Below are positions 19,978 through 30,017 of a stretch of 45,798 nt of DNA, one piece after another. Made by a program: the position numbers and the translations under genes. The DNA is from Lachnospiraceae bacterium. Lineage in GTDB: Bacteria > Bacillota > Clostridia > Lachnospirales > Lachnospiraceae. Position 1 is the stretch's first letter. The number at the start of each line of letters is the position of its first letter. The notes beneath the pieces were generated by a model. It did not search any database. It had not been told where the DNA came from and saw only the letters and a program-made list of their open reading frames with translations. The stretch spans positions 1 through 45,798 of the forward strand of contig JAAWLQ010000002.1 in NCBI GenBank assembly GCA_022797995.1. The letters run 5' to 3'.

Positions 19978-21441
19978 ATGCGGAGAACGATGGTGAACAT
20001 AAGGAAAGGAATCAGTCTGGCACTGAGCTGCGCTGTGATATTGGGCGGATGCGGAGAGAAAAAGGAGCCGCCGGTCATCACTGTGATGGCAGAACAGTTC
20101 CCGGTTTATACGGCAGAGAACAGAGAGGAATGGATCCATGCCATAGAGCAGGAGACAAAAACGGAGCTGCAGATTACGATGGTACCTACACTGGAATATG
20201 TGTCCACGGTGGAGAGAGCGATTCGCGGCAGCAGGCTGCCCATGGTTTTTACCGCCAATGAATCGATTCTGGGCAAGGAGAGCTTTTACGCCTATCTGAA
20301 TGCAGGCGGCTTCTGGGAGCTGGATAAGTACCTGGATGAGTATCCGGATCTGAAGGAATTTGTGGGGGAGGAAATCTGGGAGAATTCCAGGATACAGGGA
20401 CATATCTATGGGATTCCCAGATTGCGCATCCAACCCCGGTATGCGGCGTATTACAGGAAGGATTGGGCGGAAGCGCTGGGGATAGAGCCTCCACAGACTT
20501 TGGGAGAGCTTTATGATATGCTGAAAGCTTTTAAACTGGAGGATCCGGACGGAAATGGGGAAAATGATACAGTGGGGCTGGTGAACAGCTGGCAGAATTA
20601 TGGGACAAGACAGTGGAACGGAATTCAGATGCTTACAACCGTTTTGGGGGGGCCCAACGGCTGGCGGTATGAGGCGGAGGAAGGGAAGATGGTTCCTGAT
20701 TTTTCCACGGAAGGCTATCTGGAAATGCTTCGATGGTTCCGAGCACTGTATCAGGAGGGAATCTTAGACCATAGTTTTGCATTTCTCACTGCGGTTCAAC
20801 GGCAGGAACTGTTCATACAGGGGTATGCAGGCATGATTTTCAGTGTGATCGATGATGGCCCGGAACTGGAAATGCAGATGTGTCAACTGAACCCACAGGC
20901 TGAAATCGCCGTGTTGCCACTGTTGGAAGGGACGGATGGGGTGTGCAGGCTGAACGGAAATGCGGGGTATAATGGCCTGATTGCATTTAATCGACTGGGG
21001 CAGGGGGCTATAAAAGATGAAGAACAGCTGAGACAAGTATTAGATTTTTATAATACCCTGTGTAATGAAAGAGGACAGGAGCTTCTGAATCTCGAAGACA
21101 GAGAGGGCAATTCCTATGGGCAGTTTATGCCTATGTCGGCATATGTCAGAGGGGAGGATGATTCCGAGCTGCGGTCCATGGTGTATGATTGTGTGGAGGA
21201 GAGGGAACAATACCTGGTACCAGATGATTCTATCGGTTTGTATTCCGAGACTTATGTGAGGATGGGAGACGAGCTGAATGGAAGGATTCAGAAGGCAAGT
21301 ATTCGATTCATCATGGGAGAAATCCAGGAAAAGGATTATTGGATGGAATATCAGATGTGGTATGAAAGCGGGGGAAAGAATGTGATAGAAGAATATACAG
21401 AAGCGTATGAGCAGAAATTACGTAATCTCCCTTTGGAATAG
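19978..21441 (+). CDS. Extracellular solute-binding lipoprotein (carbohydrate ABC transporter)
   Basis: Signal peptide with lipobox ILGGC; SBP motifs IYGIPRLR, DPDGNGENDTVGL, MVPDFSTEGYLEML. Confidence 0.88.
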   Translation: MRRTMVNIRKGISLALSCAVILGGCGEKKEPPVITVMAEQFPVYTAENREEWIHAIEQETKTELQITMVPTLEYVSTVERAIRGSRLPMVFTANESILGKESFYAYLNAGGFWELDKYLDEYPDLKEFVGEEIWENSRIQGHIYGIPRLRIQPRYAAYYRKDWAEALGIEPPQTLGELYDMLKAFKLEDPDGNGENDTVGLVNSWQNYGTRQWNGIQMLTTVLGGPNGWRYEAEEGKMVPDFSTEGYLEMLRWFRALYQEGILDHSFAFLTAVQRQELFIQGYAGMIFSVIDDGPELEMQMCQLNPQAEIAVLPLLEGTDGVCRLNGNAGYNGLIAFNRLGQGAIKDEEQLRQVLDFYNTLCNERGQELLNLEDREGNSYGQFMPMSAYVRGEDDSELRSMVYDCVEEREQYLVPDDSIGLYSETYVRMGDELNGRIQKASIRFIMGEIQEKDYWMEYQMWYESGGKNVIEEYTEAYEQKLRNLPLE

Positions 21442-21503
21442 AACCATTTCAGACAGGGTACGATAACCCATAATAAGAAAATAAGACAGCAACGAACCGA
21501 AAG

Positions 21504-21574
21504 AAGGACCGGTGCAGATTGCCATCACAACGCATGAAATTTTGGCGGATGGGAATTTGCATCGGTCCTTTTTT
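21504..21574 (+). terminator. Long-loop intrinsic terminator or attenuator
   Basis: AAGGACCGgTGCA...TGCAtCGGTCCTTTTTT with an inner GCCATC/GATGGG pairing. Confidence 0.65.
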
Positions 21575-21863
21575 GGAAATATGCTCACAAAAACATGGTT
21601 GGTAAAAATAGACAAATTTGCACGCTTTAAATTGTGAGATTCATACAAAAACGGAGAAAGTGAAAACGACATTTCTGTTTTTGATAAGTCAGAATGTATA
21701 GAAAATGGAGATTTTGAGGGTGAAAAGGGACATATTGGAGATGGAAAATCCGGAAGGGCGCTTACTATAATAGACGTGAACGGGAGCTGCCGGCATTACC
21801 ATTCATTTTGTGACAAAGGACAATGAATACAAAAAAGATATTTTGAGGAAGGAGGAGTCCCAT

Positions 21864-22835
21864 ATGAGTAGTGTGGGAAAAAATGAAACCCGTAAAATGA
21901 AATCCGCGGGGGGTACAGGGAAGGCAGGGACCTCGAAAACTCTTGTCAGGCTGAAAAAAGACAGGCTTCTCTACATAATGTTGATACCCGGATGTCTGTA
22001 TTTTCTGATTTTTAAGTATGGACCCATGTTGGGGCTGATTACGGCATTTCAGGATTATAATGCTATGCTTGGGTGGTTTGGAAGCAAATTTGTGGGGTTT
22101 AAACATTTTCAGCGTTTTTTTACGGATCCCAAATTTTTTCAGATTTTCCGAAATACACTGGTTCTGGCTTTTTGTAATATAATAGTGTATTTCCCGTTGC
22201 CCATCATACTTGCTTTGCTTATCAATGAAGTGAAAAATAGCAAATATAAAAATTTGGTGCAGTCAGTTCTCTATCTTCCCCATTTTGTATCCTGGGTTGT
22301 GGTAGCCGGAATCTGTGCGACAATGTTTTCCGCAGAAAGCGGAGCATTGACAGATGTTTTGAGCAGGCTGTTTGGACGAGAGGTACGTGTGTTGTCGGAG
22401 CCGGCATTTTTCCCGGCCCTAATCACCGGTCAGGTAATATGGAAGGAATGCGGCTGGGGAACTATTATTTTTCTGGCGGCGCTGACAGGCGTAGATATGC
22501 AACTTTATGAAGCGGCGAAAGTGGATGGAGCAAATCGCTGGCGTCAGACTTGGCATATTACGCTTCCAGCCATAAAATCTACAATTATAACTATGTTGAT
22601 CCTGAGAATGGGGAATTTCCTGAATACCGGATTTGAGCAGATTTTCCTGATGCTGAATTCTATGAATCGGGAGGTGGGAGAAGTATTTGATACTTATGTG
22701 TACCAGACGGCTATGACAAACGGCAGAATCAGCTACGGAAGTGCTGTCGGTATGTTTAAATCAGTAGTATGTCTGATTCTGGTCATGATCTCCAATAAGA
22801 TTGCGCAAAAAGCAGGAGAGGAGGGGGTGTACTGA
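21864..22835 (+). CDS. Carbohydrate ABC transporter permease (LplB type)
   Basis: YIMLIPGCLYFLIFKYGPMLGLITAFQDY; EAAKVDGANRWRQTWHITLPAI. Confidence 0.9.
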   Translation: MSSVGKNETRKMKSAGGTGKAGTSKTLVRLKKDRLLYIMLIPGCLYFLIFKYGPMLGLITAFQDYNAMLGWFGSKFVGFKHFQRFFTDPKFFQIFRNTLVLAFCNIIVYFPLPIILALLINEVKNSKYKNLVQSVLYLPHFVSWVVVAGICATMFSAESGALTDVLSRLFGREVRVLSEPAFFPALITGQVIWKECGWGTIIFLAALTGVDMQLYEAAKVDGANRWRQTWHITLPAIKSTIITMLILRMGNFLNTGFEQIFLMLNSMNREVGEVFDTYVYQTAMTNGRISYGSAVGMFKSVVCLILVMISNKIAQKAGEEGVY

Positions 22836-23734
22836 TGGTAGAAGAAGTCGCAGGGAAAAAAATAAAAAAATCTGTAGGAAGTCAAATTTTTGATGTGGTA
22901 AATATTATTTTTCTGGCAGGTGTGGCTTTCATTTGTATGGCTCCCTTCCTGTTTGTGATATCGGCATCATTATCGCCGTTAGGAGATGTTTTAAGTCGAA
23001 AATTTTTTATTTATCCGAAACATATTGATTTAAGTTCCTACCAATATCTTTTTTCCAGCAATACACTGGTTAATGCTATGGGAAACTCCTTTGTGATTAC
23101 TGTGGTGGGAACGACTCTAAGTATGTCAGTGACGGTAATGACGGCATATGTACTTTCAAAACCACAGTTGCTCGGAAGAAAGGTGCTGAATGCGCTGGTG
23201 GTGTTTACCATGCTTTTTTCCGGCGGTATGATTCCGTCCTATCTGGTGACATCAAGCCTGCATCTGAACGATACATGGTGGGCATTGTGGCTCCCCGGAT
23301 GTGTTAGCGCTTACAACATGATTCTGATCCGCACCAGTATCAGTGCGTTGCCTTCGGAGCTGGAAGAAGCGGCGGTAATGGATGGATGTAATTATTTTCA
23401 AAGCTTTGTACGGATCGTGTTACCGCTGATCAAACCCACTCTGGCTACCTTTTCATTATTTTATGCTGTGGGATATTGGAATGATTACTTTAACTCTGTG
23501 CTTTACATCAATGATTCCACCAAATATCCGATTCAGATATGGCTGAGGAATATTGTAATGCTTTCTGCAGGCGGCTTCGCGGATACCACCTCGGTTAGTG
23601 ATCTGGGGTATGTTCCGCCACAGAATATTAGCTATGCTGTTATTGTATTTGCCACCATGCCGATTCTGTGTATTTACCCTTTTGTACAGAGGTTTTTTAC
23701 GAAGGGTATGATGGTTGGCTCTGTAAAAGGTTAA
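22835..23734 (+). CDS. Carbohydrate ABC transporter permease (YtcP type)
   Basis: EEAAVMDGCNYFQSFVRIVLPLIKPTLATF; overlaps previous gene at ATG/TGA. Confidence 0.9.
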   Translation: MVEEVAGKKIKKSVGSQIFDVVNIIFLAGVAFICMAPFLFVISASLSPLGDVLSRKFFIYPKHIDLSSYQYLFSSNTLVNAMGNSFVITVVGTTLSMSVTVMTAYVLSKPQLLGRKVLNALVVFTMLFSGGMIPSYLVTSSLHLNDTWWALWLPGCVSAYNMILIRTSISALPSELEEAAVMDGCNYFQSFVRIVLPLIKPTLATFSLFYAVGYWNDYFNSVLYINDSTKYPIQIWLRNIVMLSAGGFADTTSVSDLGYVPPQNISYAVIVFATMPILCIYPFVQRFFTKGMMVGSVKG

Positions 23735-24170
23735 GCGCGCCCTGAAAGGGCGAGCGGCTTGGTGGGTGGAACTCCCACACGGCAAGGTCCAGCAAACCAC
23801 CGTTAGCGAGTCTTGAACACTGTCTGGTAACAGCCAGTGTTAAGCGTAGACAGTCAGGGAGCTGATACCGAAGTTGAACCAGAAGCTGACCGGACACTAC
23901 CGATACTATGGAGTGACCTATAATATGAGGATGCTGATAAAGTATCACTACTATGTAGTAAAGATGTTGCTCCAATGGCTGAACCGCAGAAGCCAGAAAG
24001 GAAGCTATACATGGGAGCAGTTCCATATGATGCAGAAGCAATATCCGATAGCATATCCAAAGAGATATGTGAACCTGTATGAGTAACTGTAAATGTTGTT
24101 GTGAAGAGCCGTATGCGGGAAAGTCGCACGTACGGTTCCGGGAGGACTTCACATCGTGAGATGTGATTTT
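23735..24170 (+). mobile_element. Internally deleted group II intron remnant
   Basis: 5' GCGCGCCCTGAAAGGGCGAGCGGC starts right after the permease stop codon; domain V GAGCCGTATGCGGGAAAGTCGCACGTACGGTTC at 24106-24138; domain VI-like hairpin after it; boundaries approximate. Confidence 0.8.
23868..24086 (+). pseudogene. C-terminal remnant of group II intron reverse transcriptase/maturase
   Basis: LNQKLTGHYRYYGVTYN...VVKMLLQWLNRRSQKGSYTWEQFHMMQKQYPIAYPKRYVNLYE; upstream RT domains absent. Confidence 0.82.
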
Positions 24171-24216
24171 ACTTGATAACTATTTAACAAATAATTATAT
24201 AAAAAGGAGAGAAAGA

Positions 24217-25839
24217 ATGAAAAAGAAAAAACTGTTGCCATTATTACTGGCGGGAACTTTGTTGCTGACAGCCTGTGGGAACGGAGACAGCGGTACAGCA
24301 GGAACACCTGAGTCGACTGGCTCTGTCGTTGCATCCGGAGAAAACGGAAATGTAGGAAATGATGATAATGCGGGAAATGACGGATCCGGAGAAGAGAATA
24401 CGTCGGGAGAAAGTTTTACCATTACAATGATGCAGGAACTGTTTTCTGACCAGGCTCCAGATACCAATAATGTATGGTATCAGAAGCTGGAAGAAATGAC
24501 AGGCGTAAAAATGGAAGTTAATTTTGTGCCGACTTTAAGCTATGTGGACAAAGTTACCGCATTTATTGCATCAAAGAGTCTGCCAATGGTATTTACGGCT
24601 AATGGAAATGTGCTGAAAAATAATAATCTTCTTATGGCTCTGGATAGTGACGGATTCTGGGCCCTGGATGATTACATTCAGGATTATCCGGAATTGTATA
24701 ATTTTGTAGGGGAACAAGTTTGGGAGAACAGTAAGGTTCATGGTAAAATTTATGGGATTCCCCGTCTTCGTGTTCTGCCAAGAAATGGTTTTATGATTCG
24801 TCAGGACTGGCTGGATGCGCTTAACCTGAAAACACCGGAGACTTTCGACGAATTCTATGAAGTGGCAAAAGCATTTACAGAAAATGACCCGGATGGCAAT
24901 GGACAGAAGGACACTATGGGTGTTGTTACTTCCTACCAGGGTGTTGGAAACAGGGGCTGGAACGGAGTCCAGACATTAGCGGTTGCCTTTGGAGCTCCAA
25001 ATGGCTGGGGTTATGAGAATGGTACGATGGTACCGGACTTCTCAACAGAGGAATATATGACAGCCTTGAAATATATAAAAAGATTGTACGATGACGGTTA
25101 CTTGAACAAAGACTTTGCAGAGGCCGGTCAGTCTCGTTATGACGATTTTGATAAAGGAACATATGGAATCGTTTCCGGTGTAATTGATGATGTGGGCGGA
25201 AGGAATACAAACCTTCCACAAGTAGTGGAAGGAGCAAAGGTTACAGTTGTGCCAGCCCTTCATGCGGAAGGGAAAGAACCACGCTGCAATGCAACATCGG
25301 GATATAATGGCATCATTATGTTCACAAAGTTTGGAGACGGTGCCATTAAGTCGGAGGAAGATCTGAGAAAGGTTCTTTCTTACTACAATACCCTGGCAAC
25401 GCAGGAACTTCAGGATATGGCTATTTATGGTATTGAAGGAATACATTATGAAGTGAAAGATGGCGTACGTGAGTTGATCATGAATGAAAGTGCGAATACT
25501 TCGCAGTTGTCTGTGGATATGGGAGATATTGGACAGATTCTGATGTCGGCGCCTTATGTGAGAAAAGACAGTGATGATGATGTACAGACAGCGCTGTATG
25601 ATACCATTGAGGAAAGGGAAGCTTACTGTATAGCAGATGCGGCCATAGGTCTTCGGTCCGAAACATATGATGAGGTAGGAGGCGAACTGGATATTATTAT
25701 GATGGATGCTGCGGTAAAATTTATTACTGGTAACATTGATGAGGATGGCTACTGGAAAGAATATGATAAGTGGCTGGAACGTGGTGGTGAGGATGTCATA
25801 AAAGAGTTTACGGCACAGTATGAAGAGTTCAAGAAATAG
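24217..25839 (+). CDS. Extracellular solute-binding lipoprotein (paralog of 19978-21441)
   Basis: Lipobox LLTAC; FTANGNVL, WENSKVHGKIYGIPRLRVLPR, NDPDGNGQKDTMGV. Confidence 0.92.
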   Translation: MKKKKLLPLLLAGTLLLTACGNGDSGTAGTPESTGSVVASGENGNVGNDDNAGNDGSGEENTSGESFTITMMQELFSDQAPDTNNVWYQKLEEMTGVKMEVNFVPTLSYVDKVTAFIASKSLPMVFTANGNVLKNNNLLMALDSDGFWALDDYIQDYPELYNFVGEQVWENSKVHGKIYGIPRLRVLPRNGFMIRQDWLDALNLKTPETFDEFYEVAKAFTENDPDGNGQKDTMGVVTSYQGVGNRGWNGVQTLAVAFGAPNGWGYENGTMVPDFSTEEYMTALKYIKRLYDDGYLNKDFAEAGQSRYDDFDKGTYGIVSGVIDDVGGRNTNLPQVVEGAKVTVVPALHAEGKEPRCNATSGYNGIIMFTKFGDGAIKSEEDLRKVLSYYNTLATQELQDMAIYGIEGIHYEVKDGVRELIMNESANTSQLSVDMGDIGQILMSAPYVRKDSDDDVQTALYDTIEEREAYCIADAAIGLRSETYDEVGGELDIIMMDAAVKFITGNIDEDGYWKEYDKWLERGGEDVIKEFTAQYEEFKK

Positions 25840-25850
25840 GTAAGCTGGAT

Positions 25851-25897
25851 AAATACATCTTTCCGGTTCACAACAGTGAGGCGGAAGGGTGTATTTT
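25851..25897 (+). terminator. Intrinsic terminator after solute-binding protein
   Basis: AAATACAtcTTTCCG...CGGAAGggTGTATTTT. Confidence 0.65.
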
Positions 25898-26016
25898 CCA
25901 TATTATCGGACATTTGAGAGATTTCTGTTTATAGCAACAAGATGGGTAATTCCTTACTGGCTGTAAGGTATATTAACCATAAATATATTGTAGTAGAATG
26001 GAGAGGGATAAATCCA

Positions 26017-28458
26017 ATGAATTTGAGGGCGATAAAGGGACCGGTGGTAATGTGGCAGACAGATAACAGAGGTTACAGGGATCCGGCGGCGTTCTGGCAT
26101 GAAGGCACGTGTTATCTATATTTCACTATGGTGGAGCAGGAAGGAGAAGAGCAGTATTTTTCGGTAGGATTGAGTAAGAGTGTTGACTTTGTTCAATGGA
26201 GCGAACCAGTGAGACTGACGGAAAGAGCTAAGGACAGGGAATATTCCAGGCCGGGAAATCTTTTTGAATTCAATGGCAGATATTATCTTTGTATTCAGAC
26301 TTATTGTAGGGAAAACGGGGAACTTTATGGAAATGAAAAAAGCCGTATTTATACGATGGAAACGGAGGACCTGGAACATTTCAAAGAACCGGTACTCCTA
26401 AAAGTAAAGGGAGATGACATACCGGAAGCGGATATGGGCAAGATAACTGAACCCTATCTGCTGCGGGATAGGGATGATTCAAATAAGATTTGGTGTTTCT
26501 ATAAACAGAATGGAATATCCTATTCCTGGTCTTACGATATGGAACACTGGATTTATGGGGGAAATATGGAATGTGGAGAAAATGTATGTGTATTGACGAT
26601 AAATGACGCATATTATCTGATGCATTCCCCGGAGAATGGAATTGGACTGCTGAAATCAAAAGACTTAGTGCATTTTGAGGAGGTGGGACCGGTGAAATTT
26701 CTGTCTCAGAGCAGGTGGCCCTGGGCAAAAGACCGGATTACTGCGGGATTTTTGCTGGATATGACGAAAGAACCAGAGGCAGGGTACTATGTACTGTTTT
26801 ACCATGGAGAAAATGAAAAGGGTGGAACCTTTCCTTTTGGAGCCAGTATTGGTATGGCGGTTACAAAGGATCTGAAGAATTATATCACCTTTGAAACGGA
26901 GGAACCAACTTATCCAAACTTTGGTAATATCTATGAAGGGGATTACTATAAGGGTATTCCCTATGACGAATATATAAACCATTCACAGGAGATTCCTCGG
27001 TCGACATATGAAAAACCAGTATTTGATATTCGGAATTTTGGCGCCGCGGCGGTACCGGGACGGGTGAACACGGCAGCTTTTCAGGCTGCGGCAGATGCCT
27101 GCCGTGATGCGGGCGGAGGAGTTATTCTGGTGCAGGACGGCAGTTATGTAACGGGAACTTTTTACTTGTATAACAATACCACCCTTTTTATTGCATCAAA
27201 TGCGTCTGTGGAAGCGACACGAGAAAGCGGCAGACTGAAAACGGCACTTGTGATAGCGGAGAAAGCAGATAATATTGTCATTACCGGAGGAGGAACTATT
27301 TGTGGAAATGGGGAATGGTTTGTTTATGAACCCAAACTGAAGCCGGCTTTGCTTCGCGGCGACAGACCATATCCCGCAACTCATCTGGCCCCCAGGGGAA
27401 CGGTGGACAGAATGTTGCCGGAGACTACTCTGCGCTATAATTACCGCCGCCGTATCCGTTTTTCGGAGGACAAGTATAACGAGAACGTGGGAAGTACACA
27501 GCGGCCGGGATTTATGGTGTATCTGAGAAACTGCTATAATGTGAAAGTTGAGAATATTGTACTTAAGGATTCCATGGCGTGGACACTGAACCTGTTTGCC
27601 TGTGAAGATGTGCTGGTAAAAGATGTGATTATCGACAATAATCGGCATGTCGCCAATACCGATGGAATCGACATTACCGGGAGCAGCCGGGTAAAAATAC
27701 ATCATTGTTTTGTATCCACGGCAGATGACGGAATCGTGGTAAAAAATCCGAAGGATACCGGAAGAGCGATGTCGGATATTCACATTTATGACTGTCATGT
27801 GATCACCGTGATGAATGCTTTTAAGATTGGTACTGAGACCAGGTGGGATATTTCGAATGTACTGGTGGAAAATTGTCATTTTTTCATGCCCGATATTTAT
27901 CCTGGAACCACATCGGGAATTGCCGTGGAGTCAGCGGATGGTAGTCATATTTGTGATGTGACGGTAAGAAATATCGAGATGGAACGGGTTACATGTCCCA
28001 TTTTCATCTGTCTGAATATACGAAATCGCTATCAAGAACCTTGTGGGGAGTCGGCGGAAAGTCCTTTTTGGGGTGGTGATATCCAGGGAATCAGGATAGA
28101 AAATGTCTGTGCCCATGGAGTGGAGGTTCCCAGTTTGATTTTCGGATTTGAAACAGAGGGAACAAATGGAGAGAAAATACGAAAGCCTGTAAAGGACATT
28201 ACAATCTGTCATTTTGAGGCTGTGTATCAAGACAATGAGGAAATTCTGGAGATACCGGAGACCGTGGAAGAATTTTTGTATGAATATCCGGAAAATAACC
28301 TTGTAGGAGATGTGGACGCGTGCGGATTATGGGTGAGACACTGTGATGGGTTAGTGTTGGAAGATATCCGGGTAGTTCCAAGAAGTATTAACAGGAGAGA
28401 GAAAATCAGACTATATGATGTGATTTTGACTTCTGAAAGGGCGAGAGATTTCAACTAA
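26017..28458 (+). CDS. Two-domain glycoside hydrolase: GH43-like beta-propeller plus GH28-like beta-helix
   Basis: N-term GYRDPAAFWHEGTCYLYFTM...; C-term FDIRNFGA...NTAAFQAAADACRDAGGG, NTDGIDITGSSRVKIHHCFVSTADDGIVVK. Confidence 0.8.
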   Translation: MNLRAIKGPVVMWQTDNRGYRDPAAFWHEGTCYLYFTMVEQEGEEQYFSVGLSKSVDFVQWSEPVRLTERAKDREYSRPGNLFEFNGRYYLCIQTYCRENGELYGNEKSRIYTMETEDLEHFKEPVLLKVKGDDIPEADMGKITEPYLLRDRDDSNKIWCFYKQNGISYSWSYDMEHWIYGGNMECGENVCVLTINDAYYLMHSPENGIGLLKSKDLVHFEEVGPVKFLSQSRWPWAKDRITAGFLLDMTKEPEAGYYVLFYHGENEKGGTFPFGASIGMAVTKDLKNYITFETEEPTYPNFGNIYEGDYYKGIPYDEYINHSQEIPRSTYEKPVFDIRNFGAAAVPGRVNTAAFQAAADACRDAGGGVILVQDGSYVTGTFYLYNNTTLFIASNASVEATRESGRLKTALVIAEKADNIVITGGGTICGNGEWFVYEPKLKPALLRGDRPYPATHLAPRGTVDRMLPETTLRYNYRRRIRFSEDKYNENVGSTQRPGFMVYLRNCYNVKVENIVLKDSMAWTLNLFACEDVLVKDVIIDNNRHVANTDGIDITGSSRVKIHHCFVSTADDGIVVKNPKDTGRAMSDIHIYDCHVITVMNAFKIGTETRWDISNVLVENCHFFMPDIYPGTTSGIAVESADGSHICDVTVRNIEMERVTCPIFICLNIRNRYQEPCGESAESPFWGGDIQGIRIENVCAHGVEVPSLIFGFETEGTNGEKIRKPVKDITICHFEAVYQDNEEILEIPETVEEFLYEYPENNLVGDVDACGLWVRHCDGLVLEDIRVVPRSINRREKIRLYDVILTSERARDFN

Positions 28459-28505
28459 AAGATGATATCTGAAAATAGTACTTAGAATCAGTAAGGATGG
28501 AGAAT

Positions 28506-29981
28506 ATGATGAATAATAACAGGTATTACCAGAAATGTATAACTTTTGGCCGTGCTGCAGAAGGCCTGAGGGCTGATTTCCAGGAACAATTAAAGGAAAT
28601 GCAAGCTGAGATTGGATTTGAATATGTCCGTTTTCATGGAATTTTTCATGATGACATGGCAATTTACAGTGAGACTGAAGACGGGAAACCGATGTTGTGG
28701 TTTGGGTATTTAGATAAGTTGTTTGACTTTCTCCTTGAACAGGGGTTAAAACCTATGCTTGAACTGGGATTTGTTCCCACAAAGCTTGCGACGGTTCCTG
28801 ATACTATATTTTGGTGGCATGCAAACGGATGCCCGCCTATTGATTATGAGAAATGGGGATTTATGCTCAAAGGGATGCTTGAACATATGGCGGACAGGTA
28901 CGGTCTCGCTGAAATGAAGAACTGGTATTTTGAAGTGTGGAATGAACCAAATCTGACTTCCTTCTGGCGTGGTACCCAGGAAGAATATTTCAGATTGTAC
29001 GAAACCTCTGTTCATGTAATCAAATCCTTTTGCAAGGAATTAAAAGTTGGAGGACCTTCAACAAGCGGAGCTGACTTCAGGGAAGACCTGGCGTATCTAA
29101 AAGATTTTATCAGGTTTTGTAGCAGCAAAAATCTGCCGGTTGACTTTTTCTCTGCTCATCCATATCCTACATATTGGCCTTTAGATACGGCAGGAAATAA
29201 GCAAATGGGATACATGGGCAAGGATATATGTGCTGCGTTTTTTTCTAATATTAAAAACATTGTCCGCTGTTCGGCTTACCCAGATGCGGAAATTCATCTG
29301 ACAGAATGGAACTCGTCGCCAAGTCCCAGAGATCTGGTTCACGATACCTTGTTTGCCGCCTCATTTATTTTATATAATATAACGCAAAATTTTGGTAAAA
29401 TTGACTCCCTTGGATATTGGGCATTTACTGATATTTTCGAAGAAAACGGACCTGGGACGCAACCATTTCATGGCGGCTTTGGATTGATCAATTCCGACGG
29501 AATAAAAAAGTCATCTTATTGGGCGTATTGGTTTCTTTCACTGCTTGGTGATGAAATTATTGAAATTACCGACAAGTATATCATCACCAGACAGGAAGAA
29601 AATTATCAAATTATTGTCTGGAATTATTGCTACTATACGGAAGCGTTTGCGCAGGGAAACAGAAGCAGATTATCGCCGGCCAGTTATAATGAAGTGTTTC
29701 ATAATAAACTGGAAAGTATATTATTAACCATTAATTTGAGCGGCGAATATAAACAGACATTATATATCCTTGACGAATACACGTCAGCATTGCAGAACTG
29801 GATAAACATAGGGGCGCCTCAGTATATGACACCTGCTCAGGTAAAGCTGTTAAAAAACCAAAGCAGGCCTTCTGAAATAGTTACTGTTATTTCAGAATTT
29901 AAGTTAAATATAGACTTGAAACCACATGAAGTCCGCATGTTTATATTAAGTAAAAATAGCGCACAGGATTTTGCAGTTTGA
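28506..29981 (+). CDS. GH39-like glycoside hydrolase (beta-xylosidase type)
   Basis: WYFEVWNEPNLTSFWRGTQEEYFRLYE (acid/base NEP) and IHLTEWNSSPSPRD (nucleophile region). Confidence 0.82.
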   Translation: MMNNNRYYQKCITFGRAAEGLRADFQEQLKEMQAEIGFEYVRFHGIFHDDMAIYSETEDGKPMLWFGYLDKLFDFLLEQGLKPMLELGFVPTKLATVPDTIFWWHANGCPPIDYEKWGFMLKGMLEHMADRYGLAEMKNWYFEVWNEPNLTSFWRGTQEEYFRLYETSVHVIKSFCKELKVGGPSTSGADFREDLAYLKDFIRFCSSKNLPVDFFSAHPYPTYWPLDTAGNKQMGYMGKDICAAFFSNIKNIVRCSAYPDAEIHLTEWNSSPSPRDLVHDTLFAASFILYNITQNFGKIDSLGYWAFTDIFEENGPGTQPFHGGFGLINSDGIKKSSYWAYWFLSLLGDEIIEITDKYIITRQEENYQIIVWNYCYYTEAFAQGNRSRLSPASYNEVFHNKLESILLTINLSGEYKQTLYILDEYTSALQNWINIGAPQYMTPAQVKLLKNQSRPSEIVTVISEFKLNIDLKPHEVRMFILSKNSAQDFAV

Positions 29982-30017
29982 GGACAGTCAATACAGATTG
30001 AGGGTGACTTGAAGGTT

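Noticed and set aside
19852-20433. N-terminal extension of the AraC ORF
   Set aside because: Overlaps the divergent promoter region and solute-binding gene; a good RBS precedes the ATG at 19851
21753-21766. Catabolite-responsive (cre) site GAAGGGCGCTTACT next to TATAAT
   Set aside because: Only about 9 of 14 positions fit the consensus; too weak without a matrix score
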